A stretch of DNA of 55,797 nt from Candidatus Geothermarchaeota archaeon (GTDB taxonomy: Archaea > Thermoproteota > Nitrososphaeria > Geothermarchaeales > JDFR-13). Within the stretch, counting starts at the first letter, position 1, and the number at the start of each line of letters is the position of its first letter. Below, in pieces: positions 26,260 to 34,710 of the stretch. The position numbers were made by a program, and so were the translations under genes. Where the stretch lies: the NCBI GenBank assembly GCA_015523605.1, contig WAKC01000043.1:111339-167135 (forward strand), in the 5' to 3' direction. The notes under the pieces were generated by a model. That model worked only from the letters and a program-made list of their open reading frames with translations. It did no database searches and was not told where the DNA came from.

Positions 26260-28326
26260 ATGGCGAAGAGGAATGGCAGACGTGGAAGGAAGGGCGTATC
26301 AAGGAGAGAGTTCCTATCACTAGCAGGCGGACTAGCAGTAGGTGCGGCAGTAGGGTATACAGCGTTCAAGCTAACCACTCCAACACCAGAGGCAGCTATA
26401 CCATATCAGGACATCATTGAGAAGAGGGGTTTGACACCAGATGATGTGGAGGGTGCGTTAAAAACATATCTCCCAGGAGGGGTATATGACGAGTTCATCC
26501 TATTCGCAAGTGGTGGACATTCAGGTCAGGTTCTTGTATTTGGAGTACCATCTATGAAGCTATATAGGGTAATTGGTGTCTTTACTCCCGAGCCTTGGCA
26601 GGGATATGGATATGGTGTTAAGGAGACGATGGAGGTCCTGAAGAACGGTAGTAATGGAATTAGATATTTGACATGGGGTGATGTTCACCATCCAGAAATT
26701 AGCAGGACAAATGGTGAGTTTGACGGTGAGTGGCTATTCGTCAATGACAAGGCAAATGGTAGAGTAGCTGTAGTTAGCCTCAAGGACTTCGAGACTAAAC
26801 AGATTGTTAAAATACCAAATACACAGAGTCAGCACGGCGGTGCCTTCTGTACACCTAACACTGAATATGTGGTTGTAGGTTCTCAGTATCCAACTCCATG
26901 GGATCCAGATAAGGGTTATGTACCTGGCGAGACATATGTAGAGCTTGATCCAAATGATCCCGATACTTTGAAGGACAACTTTAGAGGAACTGTTACATTC
27001 TTGAAGTTCGATAGGAATAAGGGTAGGTTTATTTTGGAGGAGAGCTTCCAGATTGAGCTTCCACCATACTCACAAGATCTGGTGTGTGTTGGATGGGGTC
27101 CATCAGATGGTATGTGTTTCATAAACACTTTCAACACTGAAATGGCTATTGGAGGTGTTCTAGAAGGTAAGCCACCTGTTGAGGTGGGTTCAGCAGAATA
27201 CGACTTTGATTATCTACATGTAATTCTATGGAAGAAAGCCGAGCAATTAGTTAAACAGGGCAAATATAAGGAGATGAACGGTATAAAGGTTATTACCCTC
27301 GATACAGCTATTAAGGAGGGAATCTTGTTCCACGCACCTGAACCTAAGAGTCCACACGGAGCTGATATAGCCCCAAGAGGAGATTATATAGTCGTAGCTG
27401 GTAAGCTTGAGCCAGTTGCAACTGTATATGGAGCTGATAACATTAAGAAGGCTATTGAGAATAAGGACTTTGAGGGTAAGGACGTATATGGAGTGCCAAT
27501 TCTAAGGTTTGATGCGGTTAAGGTTGCACAGGTAGAGTTAGGTCTAGGTCCACTCCATACTGAATTTGATGACAAGGGATATGCTTACACTAGTCTCTTC
27601 ATAGATAATAAGATAGCTAAGTGGACATTAGGTCCTCCTTACTTCGAGGGTGACGAGGCTTGGAAGGTTGTTGACAAGGTTGACATACACTACAACATAG
27701 GTCACCTAGCCGCTCCAGAGAGTAACTCACCATCACCAAAGGGTAAGTATGTAGTTGCCCTCAACAAGTGGTCTATAGATAGATTCCCCAACCTAGGTCC
27801 ACTAAAGCCACAGAACTTCCAGGTAATAGACATTACTGGGGAGAAGATGAAGGTATTACTTGACTATCCAATAGGAATAGGAGAGCCGCACTACGCCAAG
27901 ATAATTGATATTAACAAGATCAAGGCATTAGAGGTATATCCAATGGGTGTAAATCCAATAACCTTTGAGAAGCATCCATATGCCATCCAGAAGGGTGAAG
28001 AGAGGATTGAGAGGACCACCATCGATGGTAGACCAGCAACTGTTGTATATGCTACAGTTATAAGGAGTACATTCACACCAGACATCATCAGAGTAAAACA
28101 GGGAGACTTAGTCAGGATACATGTAACCAATGTCGAGACTACACCTGACGCTACACATGGATTCGCAATCTGTGAATTGAACATTAACGCTAGTATTGAG
28201 CCTGGTGAGACTGCTACAATTGAATTCGAGGCTGACAAGCCAGGTGTCTATGCCTTCTACTGTTCAGAATTCTGTTCACCACTACACCTCGAGATGGCTG
28301 GATGGCTAATAATTGAGCCGGCCTAG
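26260..28326 (+). CDS. nosZ: Nitrous oxide reductase, Tat-exported
   Basis: Multicopper enzyme that reduces N2O to N2, the last step of denitrification, outside the cytoplasmic membrane. A twin-arginine signal (SRREFLSLAGG, Arg15-Arg16) is at the N-terminus. The seven CuZ histidines are all present: His143/His144 (DVHHP), His192 (QHGG), His366 (PHGAD), His433 (PLHTE), His482 (GHLA) and His544 (EPHYA). The CuA domain has His633, Cys668, Cys672, His676 and Met679 (CSEFCSPLHLEM). So both copper centres are intact in 688 residues. ATG 26260 is chosen over the upstream TTG at 26233 because GAGGTGA at 26246-26252 is ideally spaced. It heads an operon with nosL, a membrane protein, nosD, nosF and nosY. 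Confidence 0.97.
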   Translation: MAKRNGRRGRKGVSRREFLSLAGGLAVGAAVGYTAFKLTTPTPEAAIPYQDIIEKRGLTPDDVEGALKTYLPGGVYDEFILFASGGHSGQVLVFGVPSMKLYRVIGVFTPEPWQGYGYGVKETMEVLKNGSNGIRYLTWGDVHHPEISRTNGEFDGEWLFVNDKANGRVAVVSLKDFETKQIVKIPNTQSQHGGAFCTPNTEYVVVGSQYPTPWDPDKGYVPGETYVELDPNDPDTLKDNFRGTVTFLKFDRNKGRFILEESFQIELPPYSQDLVCVGWGPSDGMCFINTFNTEMAIGGVLEGKPPVEVGSAEYDFDYLHVILWKKAEQLVKQGKYKEMNGIKVITLDTAIKEGILFHAPEPKSPHGADIAPRGDYIVVAGKLEPVATVYGADNIKKAIENKDFEGKDVYGVPILRFDAVKVAQVELGLGPLHTEFDDKGYAYTSLFIDNKIAKWTLGPPYFEGDEAWKVVDKVDIHYNIGHLAAPESNSPSPKGKYVVALNKWSIDRFPNLGPLKPQNFQVIDITGEKMKVLLDYPIGIGEPHYAKIIDINKIKALEVYPMGVNPITFEKHPYAIQKGEERIERTTIDGRPATVVYATVIRSTFTPDIIRVKQGDLVRIHVTNVETTPDATHGFAICELNINASIEPGETATIEFEADKPGVYAFYCSEFCSPLHLEMAGWLIIEPA

Positions 28327-28340
28327 GTAGGTGAATAGTA

Positions 28341-28859
28341 TTGAATCTCAAACTTATTATCCCCCTTATTTTTATTATTTTGGGTGTAGGTTACCTAGCA
28401 TATGTAATATACTCCTCCTCCCAATATGCCCCTGAAATTATATATGGACAAGAGAGATGTGACAATTGTGGGATGATTATAAGTGAGAAAAAATTCTCTG
28501 CAATTGCATATGCTATTAACGAAGGTAGATGGGTAAAGTTCGATGATATAGGTGGGCTATTTATATATATGGTTAAGAATGGAGGTAGGGAGGCTTTTAA
28601 AGACATCTATGTCTTTGACTTTATATCTGGAGAGCAGATAAAAGCTACTGAAGCTTATTTTGTAAGAGGTGATTCGGAAAAGATTTGGACTCCAATGTCT
28701 AGCGGTATAATAGCATTTAAATCTTTAGATGATGCACGTAAATATGCTGAACAGTTTGATGCAGAGGTCTTTACTTTTGATGAGCTATATACCATGGTAT
28801 ATAATAGACCAGATATGGTATTTCAGAATATGGTCATGTATATAGGGGTTATAGGGTGA
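28341..28859 (+). CDS. nosL: NosL-like copper-binding accessory protein
   Basis: Membrane-anchored NosL homologue of 172 residues, thought to deliver Cu(I) to apo-NosZ. A single N-terminal hydrophobic helix (residues 4-26) replaces the lipoprotein signal of bacterial NosL. The hallmark CDNCGMIISEKKFSA is present, and WVKFDDIGGLFIYM matches the family FDDIGC region. PMSSGIIAFKSLDDARKYAEQF near the end matches the conserved NosL C-terminal block. The start is TTG at 28341 with GGTGA at 28330-28334, 14 bp after the nosZ stop. Copper binding through the CxxCGM motif follows from the family. Confidence 0.92.
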   Translation: MNLKLIIPLIFIILGVGYLAYVIYSSSQYAPEIIYGQERCDNCGMIISEKKFSAIAYAINEGRWVKFDDIGGLFIYMVKNGGREAFKDIYVFDFISGEQIKATEAYFVRGDSEKIWTPMSSGIIAFKSLDDARKYAEQFDAEVFTFDELYTMVYNRPDMVFQNMVMYIGVIG

Positions 28860-28864
28860 TATAA

Positions 28865-29416
28865 ATGGTTGATAAGGTAAAGATATTTAAACTCGTTTTA
28901 GTTGTTATTCCATTGATCAGCATTGCCTTTCCATTGTGGACTTTAAATGTGAACCCTGCATTTATGGGGAGGAAGTGGTTTGCAATTGATATCTATGGAT
29001 ATGGGAAGGTAGATGGACCTATAGAGAGTTTGAATATTGCTAATCACTATGTAGGGTTGAAGGAGATTATACCTGATCAGATGCTTGAACTAAAAGTTTT
29101 ACCTCTTCTATATCCATTAATGTCGATTCTAATGTATATATTCTTGTTTGGAGATCCAGACAAATCTAAATTAGCGAAGTATCTTATTATAGGGGTCTTC
29201 ATAAGCATAGTTCTCTACTTCCAATTTTGGCTATATAGGTATGGTCATGATATTGATCCTCAGCTGGCTAGGATTGAGATTGACCCGTTCACACCATACG
29301 TTGTGGGATACTATGAAATTGCAAACTTCAAAATTCTAGCATACTTTAACGTTGGATTCTTCATGATGCTTTTTGCGTTTATCGCAGGATGGATATTGAG
29401 GCGGAAATATGGTTAG
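28865..29416 (+). CDS. Four-helix membrane protein of the nos operon
   Basis: An integral membrane protein of 183 residues with hydrophobic segments at about 8-27, 80-98, 103-124 and 155-178. An external loop after the first helix carries IESLNIANHYVGLKEI, and the loop before the last helix carries DPFTPYVVGYYEIANFKILAY. As far as I recall, LNHYIGM- and PPxIG-NF-like motifs recur in multi-pass proteins of bacterial clade II nos clusters, so this is probably a conserved but uncharacterised nos component; it is not clearly NosB, NosG or NosH. No Cys pair or heme motif is seen, so it is not itself a redox carrier by sequence. Start ATG 28865 has GGGTGA just upstream, inside the end of nosL. Confidence 0.75.
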   Translation: MVDKVKIFKLVLVVIPLISIAFPLWTLNVNPAFMGRKWFAIDIYGYGKVDGPIESLNIANHYVGLKEIIPDQMLELKVLPLLYPLMSILMYIFLFGDPDKSKLAKYLIIGVFISIVLYFQFWLYRYGHDIDPQLARIEIDPFTPYVVGYYEIANFKILAYFNVGFFMMLFAFIAGWILRRKYG

Positions 29417-29424
29417 CCAGAGAG

Positions 29425-30840
29425 ATGAGGTTAAAAATTTATTTTCTAATAACAATTCTGGTATTATCAACTCTCATAGGAATAGTAAATGTTAATGGCT
29501 CATCCAACGTGGTAAGAGACGAATTTGGGAATATATATAACAGTATAGGGGAGGCAATTGAATCGGTTCCACCCGGTTCAGAGATAGTCGTAGAGGGAGG
29601 CGTATACAAAGAACGTCTAATCATAAATAAATCTATTAAGCTAATTGGCGTTGACTATCCCACGATTGATGCAGATTTATTCGGAACCAACATTATGATA
29701 CAAAACGTAGAGAATGTCTATATAGAGGGTTTTAAGATAATCAATTCTGGTCGTGCATATTCGACTGAGGATGCTGGGATAAGGATAGATAACGCTAAAA
29801 ATGTAGCCATCATAAATAATGTGTTTGACAACATCTTCTTTGGAATTCTTATCAAGGAATCTTATAATGTCACGATAGAGAATAACTCGTTCACAGGAAT
29901 AGAAGAATATTATATTTCAGATAGGCAACATGGTATCTATACATGGTATTCCAGAAAAGTATTTGTGAGAAATAATGTATTCACCTCTGTAAAAGATGGT
30001 ATCTATAACGACCACAACTACGACTCAGTAATTGAAAACAATCTATTCATGGGTGGGAGATACGGTATCCATCTAATGTATAGCGCCAACTATACGATAA
30101 GGAATAATACGATAACTCAATTTATAGCTGGTATGGCGTTAATGTATAGTCAAAACATCACAGTAAGGTATAACAAGATAATCTTTAATAGGGTAGGAGG
30201 TATTGGTGAAGGTATTTTCATGCCTGAGTGTGATGATATATTTGTTGAATATAACTGGATTGTGGGGAATGTATTCGGCCTAAATATTAGGTATCTCCCA
30301 TACACTCCCGGTGAGTTAGCTGTTATTAGGTACAATGTTATTGCCTTTAACTATATAGGGATATCATTCGATCCAGATTCATCAGCCTATATATATGGTA
30401 ACGACTTTATCGAGAATATCCAGAATGTTAGATACATCGGCTTCAAACCTAGTAGGACAAAATGGTATAATGAGTCTATGAAGCTCGGAAATTATTGGTC
30501 TGATATAAGTACCTATGATGTAGATGAGGATGGGACTGTAGACCTGCCATATACGGGCTCGGATCCCCTATATAAATACTTTACAACACACAGGGAACTT
30601 AGTATCTTCTACTATAGCCCGTCATACTATATCTTAAGTATACTCTTTAAATATGCCTTCACCACTAGGTTTGAAGGTGTAGTATTAGATTTATACCCAT
30701 CTAAGAAACCGATTAATGTGGATGATTTAGGACTTATTTTATATACCGAAAATATTGTTTATCCAATTATATACACGATTTTACCAATTGGGATATACTA
30801 TTATGGTGTTAAACATGTTAGAGGTAAGAAACGTAGATAA
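29425..30840 (+). CDS. nosD: NosD-like periplasmic beta-helix protein
   Basis: Exported accessory protein needed, in bacteria, for copper-sulfur cluster (CuZ) assembly of NosZ together with the NosFY transporter. A Sec signal peptide (residues 1-25, MRLKIYFLITILVLSTLIG) starts at ATG 29425; the frame extends back to 29389 but that would overlap the previous gene and hide the signal. The body is a right-handed parallel beta-helix of CASH/NosD repeats with recurrent I-x-NN units (NVAIINNVFDN, NVTIENNSF, NYTIRNNTI, NITVRYNKI). GNYWSDISTYDVDEDGTVDLPY is the standard NosD C-terminal block. A final hydrophobic segment (VYPIIYTILPIGIYYY) with a basic tail may anchor it in the membrane. Confidence 0.93.
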   Translation: MRLKIYFLITILVLSTLIGIVNVNGSSNVVRDEFGNIYNSIGEAIESVPPGSEIVVEGGVYKERLIINKSIKLIGVDYPTIDADLFGTNIMIQNVENVYIEGFKIINSGRAYSTEDAGIRIDNAKNVAIINNVFDNIFFGILIKESYNVTIENNSFTGIEEYYISDRQHGIYTWYSRKVFVRNNVFTSVKDGIYNDHNYDSVIENNLFMGGRYGIHLMYSANYTIRNNTITQFIAGMALMYSQNITVRYNKIIFNRVGGIGEGIFMPECDDIFVEYNWIVGNVFGLNIRYLPYTPGELAVIRYNVIAFNYIGISFDPDSSAYIYGNDFIENIQNVRYIGFKPSRTKWYNESMKLGNYWSDISTYDVDEDGTVDLPYTGSDPLYKYFTTHRELSIFYYSPSYYILSILFKYAFTTRFEGVVLDLYPSKKPINVDDLGLILYTENIVYPIIYTILPIGIYYYGVKHVRGKKRR

Positions 30841-31681
30841 ATATTTTGACGATTTCCAGGTATTGGAGGATGTAACTTTTGATATCGGTAGAGGTGTTGC
30901 TGCAGTTCTAATAGGTAAGAATGGAGCTGGAAAATCTACGTTAATCCGGTGTATAGCAGGCCTACTTAGATATGAAGGGTCTATAAAGGTAGAGGGTAAA
31001 GAAGTACGTGAAGAATCGATAGAGGTGAAAAAGGTTATAGGTTATCTTCCCCAAACCGCTCCTGTAAGAGGTGATCTCACGGGTTATCAGATATTCAATT
31101 TATATCTCGATCTTTACGATATTGACTTAGATATTGAGGAGTGGTTTGAGAGATTTGAGTTGTTAGATGCTATTGATGTTCCAATTGATGAATATAGTGG
31201 AGGAATGAGGCAAAGACTCTTCCTGGCTATGGCGATCGCACACGATCCAAGTCTCATTTTAATGGATGAGCCAATGAATAATCTAGATAGTATTGGTAAG
31301 TCTCTATTAGTTGATATTATTCATGAGTATAAAAGGAAGGGGAAGACTTTTGTGATTAGTGGACATAGACTATCTGACTTCATTACATATGCAGATGAGA
31401 TAATCCTGATTGATGACGGCCGCCTGCTTTATAAAGGTAGTATAGAGGAGTTGTTCAAGATATTGGGTATTGCAAAGGTTTACATCTATTCTTCTGACGG
31501 TAGAATTAAAGACGCTATTGATAGTCTAAATATAAGATATTTAGATGAGAATCGGGCTGTCATCGAGTCTGACGATGCATACTATGCTATTAAGAAGCTG
31601 GTTGAGAATAATATAACGAATTTCTTCATCGAAGAGCCTTCAATCGATACTATTATTAAGAGGTTGGGAGGAAATGAATAA
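30815..31681 (+). CDS. nosF: NosF-like ABC transporter ATPase
   Basis: Cytoplasmic ATPase of the NosDFY maturation system, thought to power export of a sulfur species for CuZ. Walker A is LIGKNGAGKSTLIRC, the Q-loop follows as GYLPQTAPV, the signature is YSGGMRQRLFLAMA, Walker B is LILMDEPMNNLD, and the switch His is in ISGHRLSD. I choose ATG 30815 (MLEVRNVDKYF) with GGTG at 30805-30808; the frame is open upstream only because it crosses nosD. It overlaps nosD by 26 bp and nosY by 8 bp, so the three are translated together. About 85 residues after the ATPase domain form a small alpha/beta tail. Confidence 0.94.
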   Translation: MLEVRNVDKYFDDFQVLEDVTFDIGRGVAAVLIGKNGAGKSTLIRCIAGLLRYEGSIKVEGKEVREESIEVKKVIGYLPQTAPVRGDLTGYQIFNLYLDLYDIDLDIEEWFERFELLDAIDVPIDEYSGGMRQRLFLAMAIAHDPSLILMDEPMNNLDSIGKSLLVDIIHEYKRKGKTFVISGHRLSDFITYADEIILIDDGRLLYKGSIEELFKILGIAKVYIYSSDGRIKDAIDSLNIRYLDENRAVIESDDAYYAIKKLVENNITNFFIEEPSIDTIIKRLGGNE

Positions 31682-32498
31682 CGTATATCTACTCGCGAGA
31701 GAAGAGTTCTTGGGTAGTTTAAGAAGTAGATGGCTAATTATATACTCGTTATCATATCTTCTCTTGGCTATTTCGATCTCACCGTTCTCACTAGCTGGCT
31801 TAAATATTTTGGGTATGAAGGCTGTTGGGAAGGTTCTCTCCTCACTAATCAACCTTTCATTATACCTCATTCCCTTGATATCTCTGTCCATGTCTGCAAT
31901 CTCCATTGTAGGAGATAGAGAGACCAATTTTATGGAGTGGATTTTTTCAAAACCAATCAATGAATTACACTATATATTGGGTAAATTCTTGGGACTTTCT
32001 GCCGCACTTACTGTAGCTACGCTACTTGGCTTTGGTCTTGCAAGCTGGTTTGTAATTCTCTTCCTACCGCCAGAAGATGTTACCAAATATTTCCAGTTAG
32101 TTCTAATGGCCATATCACTCGCACTCGTGTTTATACCTCTTGGGCTATATATATCCGATTCCTCCAGGACACGGTATCAGGCTCTTGGAGCCGCTTTCTT
32201 CCTATGGTTCTTCATGGTCTTCGTCTTCGACCTATTCGTTATGGGGTTTATAGAAGCGAATATTAAAGATCCGTTGGTGGCATCATTATTAGGGTTGACA
32301 AATCCGGTAGAAGCGATTAGGATTTTGATGGTTAAATCGATTGACCCCGATCTAACTTTCTTAGGATTCACAGGTGTATTAGTTCTTAGAGAAAACTTAG
32401 ATTTGATACTTACATATTCGATAGCGATCTTAATAACCTATGCTATAGCATTCATATCTTTGACTTACCTGAATCTTAGAAGGAAGGATCTGATATAG
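31674..32498 (+). CDS. nosY: NosY-like ABC transporter permease
   Basis: Membrane subunit of the NosFY transporter, 274 residues with six hydrophobic segments. The N-terminus (YLLAREEFLGSLRSRWLIIYSLSYLLLA) and the loop VGDRETNFMEWIFSKPINELHYILGKFLG are typical of ABC-2-type NosY proteins that dock on NosF. NPVEAIRILMVKSIDPDLTFLG near the last helices also fits the family. The start lies inside the end of nosF (8-bp overlap, with GGGAGGA before the ATG). It ends the operon; a convergent gene follows after 46 bp. Confidence 0.93.
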   Translation: MNNVYLLAREEFLGSLRSRWLIIYSLSYLLLAISISPFSLAGLNILGMKAVGKVLSSLINLSLYLIPLISLSMSAISIVGDRETNFMEWIFSKPINELHYILGKFLGLSAALTVATLLGFGLASWFVILFLPPEDVTKYFQLVLMAISLALVFIPLGLYISDSSRTRYQALGAAFFLWFFMVFVFDLFVMGFIEANIKDPLVASLLGLTNPVEAIRILMVKSIDPDLTFLGFTGVLVLRENLDLILTYSIAILITYAIAFISLTYLNLRRKDLI

Positions 32499-32505
32499 GT
32501 ATTTT

Positions 32506-32526
32506 AAAAAGGTAAATAGTAAAAAA
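32506..32526 (-). terminator. T-rich stop for the thiolase/DUF35 operon
   Basis: Read on the minus strand this is a T6 run, a short spacer and a T5 run, 19 bp after the last DUF35 stop codon. It sits between the convergent ends of nosY and the DUF35 gene. Confidence 0.45.
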
Positions 32527-32544
32527 TGGGATGGAAAATGGGAG

Positions 32545-32994
32545 TTATTCAATTACAAAGTATTCTATGTCTGTTATAGTTCCGCGGCGTTCTTCCTCAG
32601 GCTTAAATATAGGGTTCACTCGGACTCCTAGAACCATTTTAGATGGGTCATCCACCTTTAGTCTATGTATTAGCCCTCCCTCTACAGGTTCTTCATCAAC
32701 CTCGAATCTTATGAATCCATATATTATTGGTTCTTCGAGGTCCTTCCCTTCAAAGTCTTTCCATAGGATTGTATAGAGGTCTAGATATGCGTTGGTCACC
32801 TTCTCATATTTCTTTATTTCTGAGAAGCATCTTGGGCAATATGCTGATGGGGGCATCATGTAGTTATCGCAGATCTCACAATAGGCTGCATATAGCTCTC
32901 CTTTTTTAAGTCCCTCAGCGAACTTCTCTCCTCCTCTTCCAATGGGATATATATACTTTGGAACGTCGATCTTGAACCTAAACTCCTTCTTCAT
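32545..32994 (-). CDS. DUF35 zinc-ribbon/OB-fold protein (second copy)
   Basis: DUF35 partner protein of thiolase-superfamily enzymes, 149 residues. The rubredoxin-like zinc ribbon is YCEICDNYMMPPSAYCPRC (two C-x2-C knuckles) at about residues 40-58, followed by an OB-fold with IYGFIRFEVDEEPVEGGLIHRL and MVLGVRVNPIFKPEEERRGTITDIEYF. DUF35 proteins bridge or complete acyl-CoA enzymes and help channel CoA intermediates. It is the last gene of a four-gene unit (two thiolase-like, two DUF35), 3 bp after its sister, which it resembles throughout. Confidence 0.9.
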   Translation of the reverse strand: MKKEFRFKIDVPKYIYPIGRGGEKFAEGLKKGELYAAYCEICDNYMMPPSAYCPRCFSEIKKYEKVTNAYLDLYTILWKDFEGKDLEEPIIYGFIRFEVDEEPVEGGLIHRLKVDDPSKMVLGVRVNPIFKPEEERRGTITDIEYFVIE

Positions 32995-32997
32995 AGG

Positions 32998-33519
32998 CTA
33001 CACCTCCTCAACAGGTTTGAAATATAATATGTCATTTACAGATCCCGTCCTCTCTTCTGGAGGCTTCCATACTGCCTTCACCTTCTTACCGAATATTTTT
33101 CTGTTGATTACGTCTTCTGGGTCTACTTCTCCTAGTCTATGTAGAATTCCCATTCCTTTGGAGGCTCCTTCAAGCTCTATCACGGCTATTATAAGGGGTT
33201 TATCCATTCTACTCCTATCTGCTTGTATATAGCTTACGACTGCTGTGTTAACTCTTCCAGTATCTCCAACCTCCACCCATTCATCGGTCTCTCTAAAGCA
33301 GTATTGGCATACCTCTCTTGGTGGGACATATATCCTTCCACATGCTTTACAATATCTCCCCAATATCCTCCCTTCTTTAAGTCCTTCTAAATATTTGCTT
33401 AGGTATTTCCCGAGGCTCCATCTATACCAAAGTTCGAGAGAATCCTCTGTATATAATACCCTTCCCTCCTCAAGGTCATTTCTTTTATATGGGGTTCCAG
33501 GTGGATTTTCAGGCTTCAT
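32998..33519 (-). CDS. DUF35 zinc-ribbon/OB-fold protein (first copy)
   Basis: Sister of the preceding-coordinate DUF35 gene, 173 residues with about 30 extra residues at the N-terminus. The zinc ribbon is YCKACGRIYVPPREVCQYC, with an amphipathic helix before it (WRWSLGKYLSKYLEGLKEG) that in known complexes docks on the thiolase partner. The OB-fold has VVSYIQADRSRMDKPLIIAVIELEGASKGMGILHRL. Having one DUF35 for each of the two thiolase-like proteins suggests a hetero-oligomer of all four products. It lies 6 bp after the second thiolase-like gene. Confidence 0.9.
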   Translation of the reverse strand: MKPENPPGTPYKRNDLEEGRVLYTEDSLELWYRWSLGKYLSKYLEGLKEGRILGRYCKACGRIYVPPREVCQYCFRETDEWVEVGDTGRVNTAVVSYIQADRSRMDKPLIIAVIELEGASKGMGILHRLGEVDPEDVINRKIFGKKVKAVWKPPEERTGSVNDILYFKPVEEV

Positions 33520-33525
33520 AACTTC

Positions 33526-34704
33526 TCACCTCCTCATTATAATCACGGTCCCAACCTGCATAAGATCGCCCCATGCCTGTGCCAGTCCTGTGACAACATC
33601 CTTCTTAACCTGTCTCTTGCCTGCTTGACCCTTTAACTGCCAATACACCTCGGCTACCTTCATTAAGCCTGCTGCAGCTATTGGATTCCCAACCCCTAAT
33701 AATCCACCGCTTGGGTTAATAGGTAGGTCTCCATCCCTCTCCGTAACTCCCTCCCTAGTCAATATAGGTGCTTCACCCTTCCTAGCTAACTGGAGGCCTT
33801 CCATGTGATGGAGCTCCTTATAGTCGAATGGATCATAAACCTCGGCAAAATCTATCTCCTTCCTTGGATTATGTATGCCAGCCATTTTATATGCCATCTT
33901 CCCAGCATAGTAGAGATATGTCGGGAATGCTAAATCCCTATTTGTCCAGTACATCGTATCTAGGTTCCATCCCACACCTTCAATCCATATAGGTTCATCC
34001 GTGAGCTGCTTAGCATTCTCCTCATCTGTAAATACAAGTGCCACTGCACCGTCTGAGATGGGGGATATATCCAGTCTCTGGACAGGCCATACTAAAACCT
34101 CACTATTCAATACGTCTTCCACCGTTATCTTCATACCCAGCTGTGCAGCGGGATGATCTAAAGCATTCCTCTTATTCTTGACAGACACAAGGGCGATATC
34201 CTCCTTCTTAATATTGTATTTATACATGTATCTATGCATCTCCAATGCAAATATCCAGATCAAATTAACTCCAAGTGGTTTCTCGGTGACTGGGTCGAAT
34301 ATATGATGGAATACATACTGTGGATGTGGCTGTACATGGCTCATCTTCTCCTCAGCTATGACTAGGACTCTTCTACAGAGTCCAGATGCTACATGCCACC
34401 ATCCAGCTATAGCGGAGAATACTCCAGTTCCTCCTCCGACATATACCCTGGTATATGGCTTGTTAAGAGCTCCTCCTCCATCTGCTAAGGCCTCACTCTG
34501 CATGTGTATTCCGTCGAAGTTGTCGGGGGCGGTTCCATATACTACACAATCTATGTCCTTGATTGTGAGGCCTGCATCCTCTAAAGCCTGTTTAGCAGCT
34601 AGCCACATCAATTCATCTGATGTTTCATATAACCTCCTCCTAAAGAGTGTCATACCAGCCCCTACACATGCAACTCTATTTTTTAGATGTATGTTCATCC
34701 TCAT
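33526..34704 (-). CDS. Thiolase-superfamily protein without canonical catalytic residues (A)
   Basis: SCP-x/archaeal acetyl-CoA acetyltransferase-like fold, 392 residues. The first half has ACVGAGMTLFRRR-type start and KQALEDAGLTIKDIDCVVYGTA; the usual nucleophile motif (C-A-S-G) reads GGGTG (Gly90-Gly94), so the Cys is missing. The usual GHPxGATG motif reads GNPIAAAG, with Asn340 replacing the His, and the second Cys near the C-terminus is also absent. It therefore cannot do ordinary thiolase chemistry. Overall fold motifs (NPSGGLLGVGNP, EKMSH) are kept. It is probably a structural or CoA-binding partner of the adjacent sister, or an aldolase-type enzyme like the Ltp2/DUF35 system. Confidence 0.85.
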   Translation of the reverse strand: MRMNIHLKNRVACVGAGMTLFRRRLYETSDELMWLAAKQALEDAGLTIKDIDCVVYGTAPDNFDGIHMQSEALADGGGALNKPYTRVYVGGGTGVFSAIAGWWHVASGLCRRVLVIAEEKMSHVQPHPQYVFHHIFDPVTEKPLGVNLIWIFALEMHRYMYKYNIKKEDIALVSVKNKRNALDHPAAQLGMKITVEDVLNSEVLVWPVQRLDISPISDGAVALVFTDEENAKQLTDEPIWIEGVGWNLDTMYWTNRDLAFPTYLYYAGKMAYKMAGIHNPRKEIDFAEVYDPFDYKELHHMEGLQLARKGEAPILTREGVTERDGDLPINPSGGLLGVGNPIAAAGLMKVAEVYWQLKGQAGKRQVKKDVVTGLAQAWGDLMQVGTVIIMRR

Positions 34705-34710
34705 GATTCT

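Noticed and set aside
29389-29424. N-terminal extension of nosD overlapping the previous gene
   Set aside because: Starting at 29389 would put 12 charged residues before the signal peptide; ATG 29425 directly precedes a clean Sec signal.
30755-30814. N-terminal extension of nosF into nosD
   Set aside because: ABC ATPases of this type begin near MLEVRNV, and a GGTG ribosome site is placed for ATG 30815.
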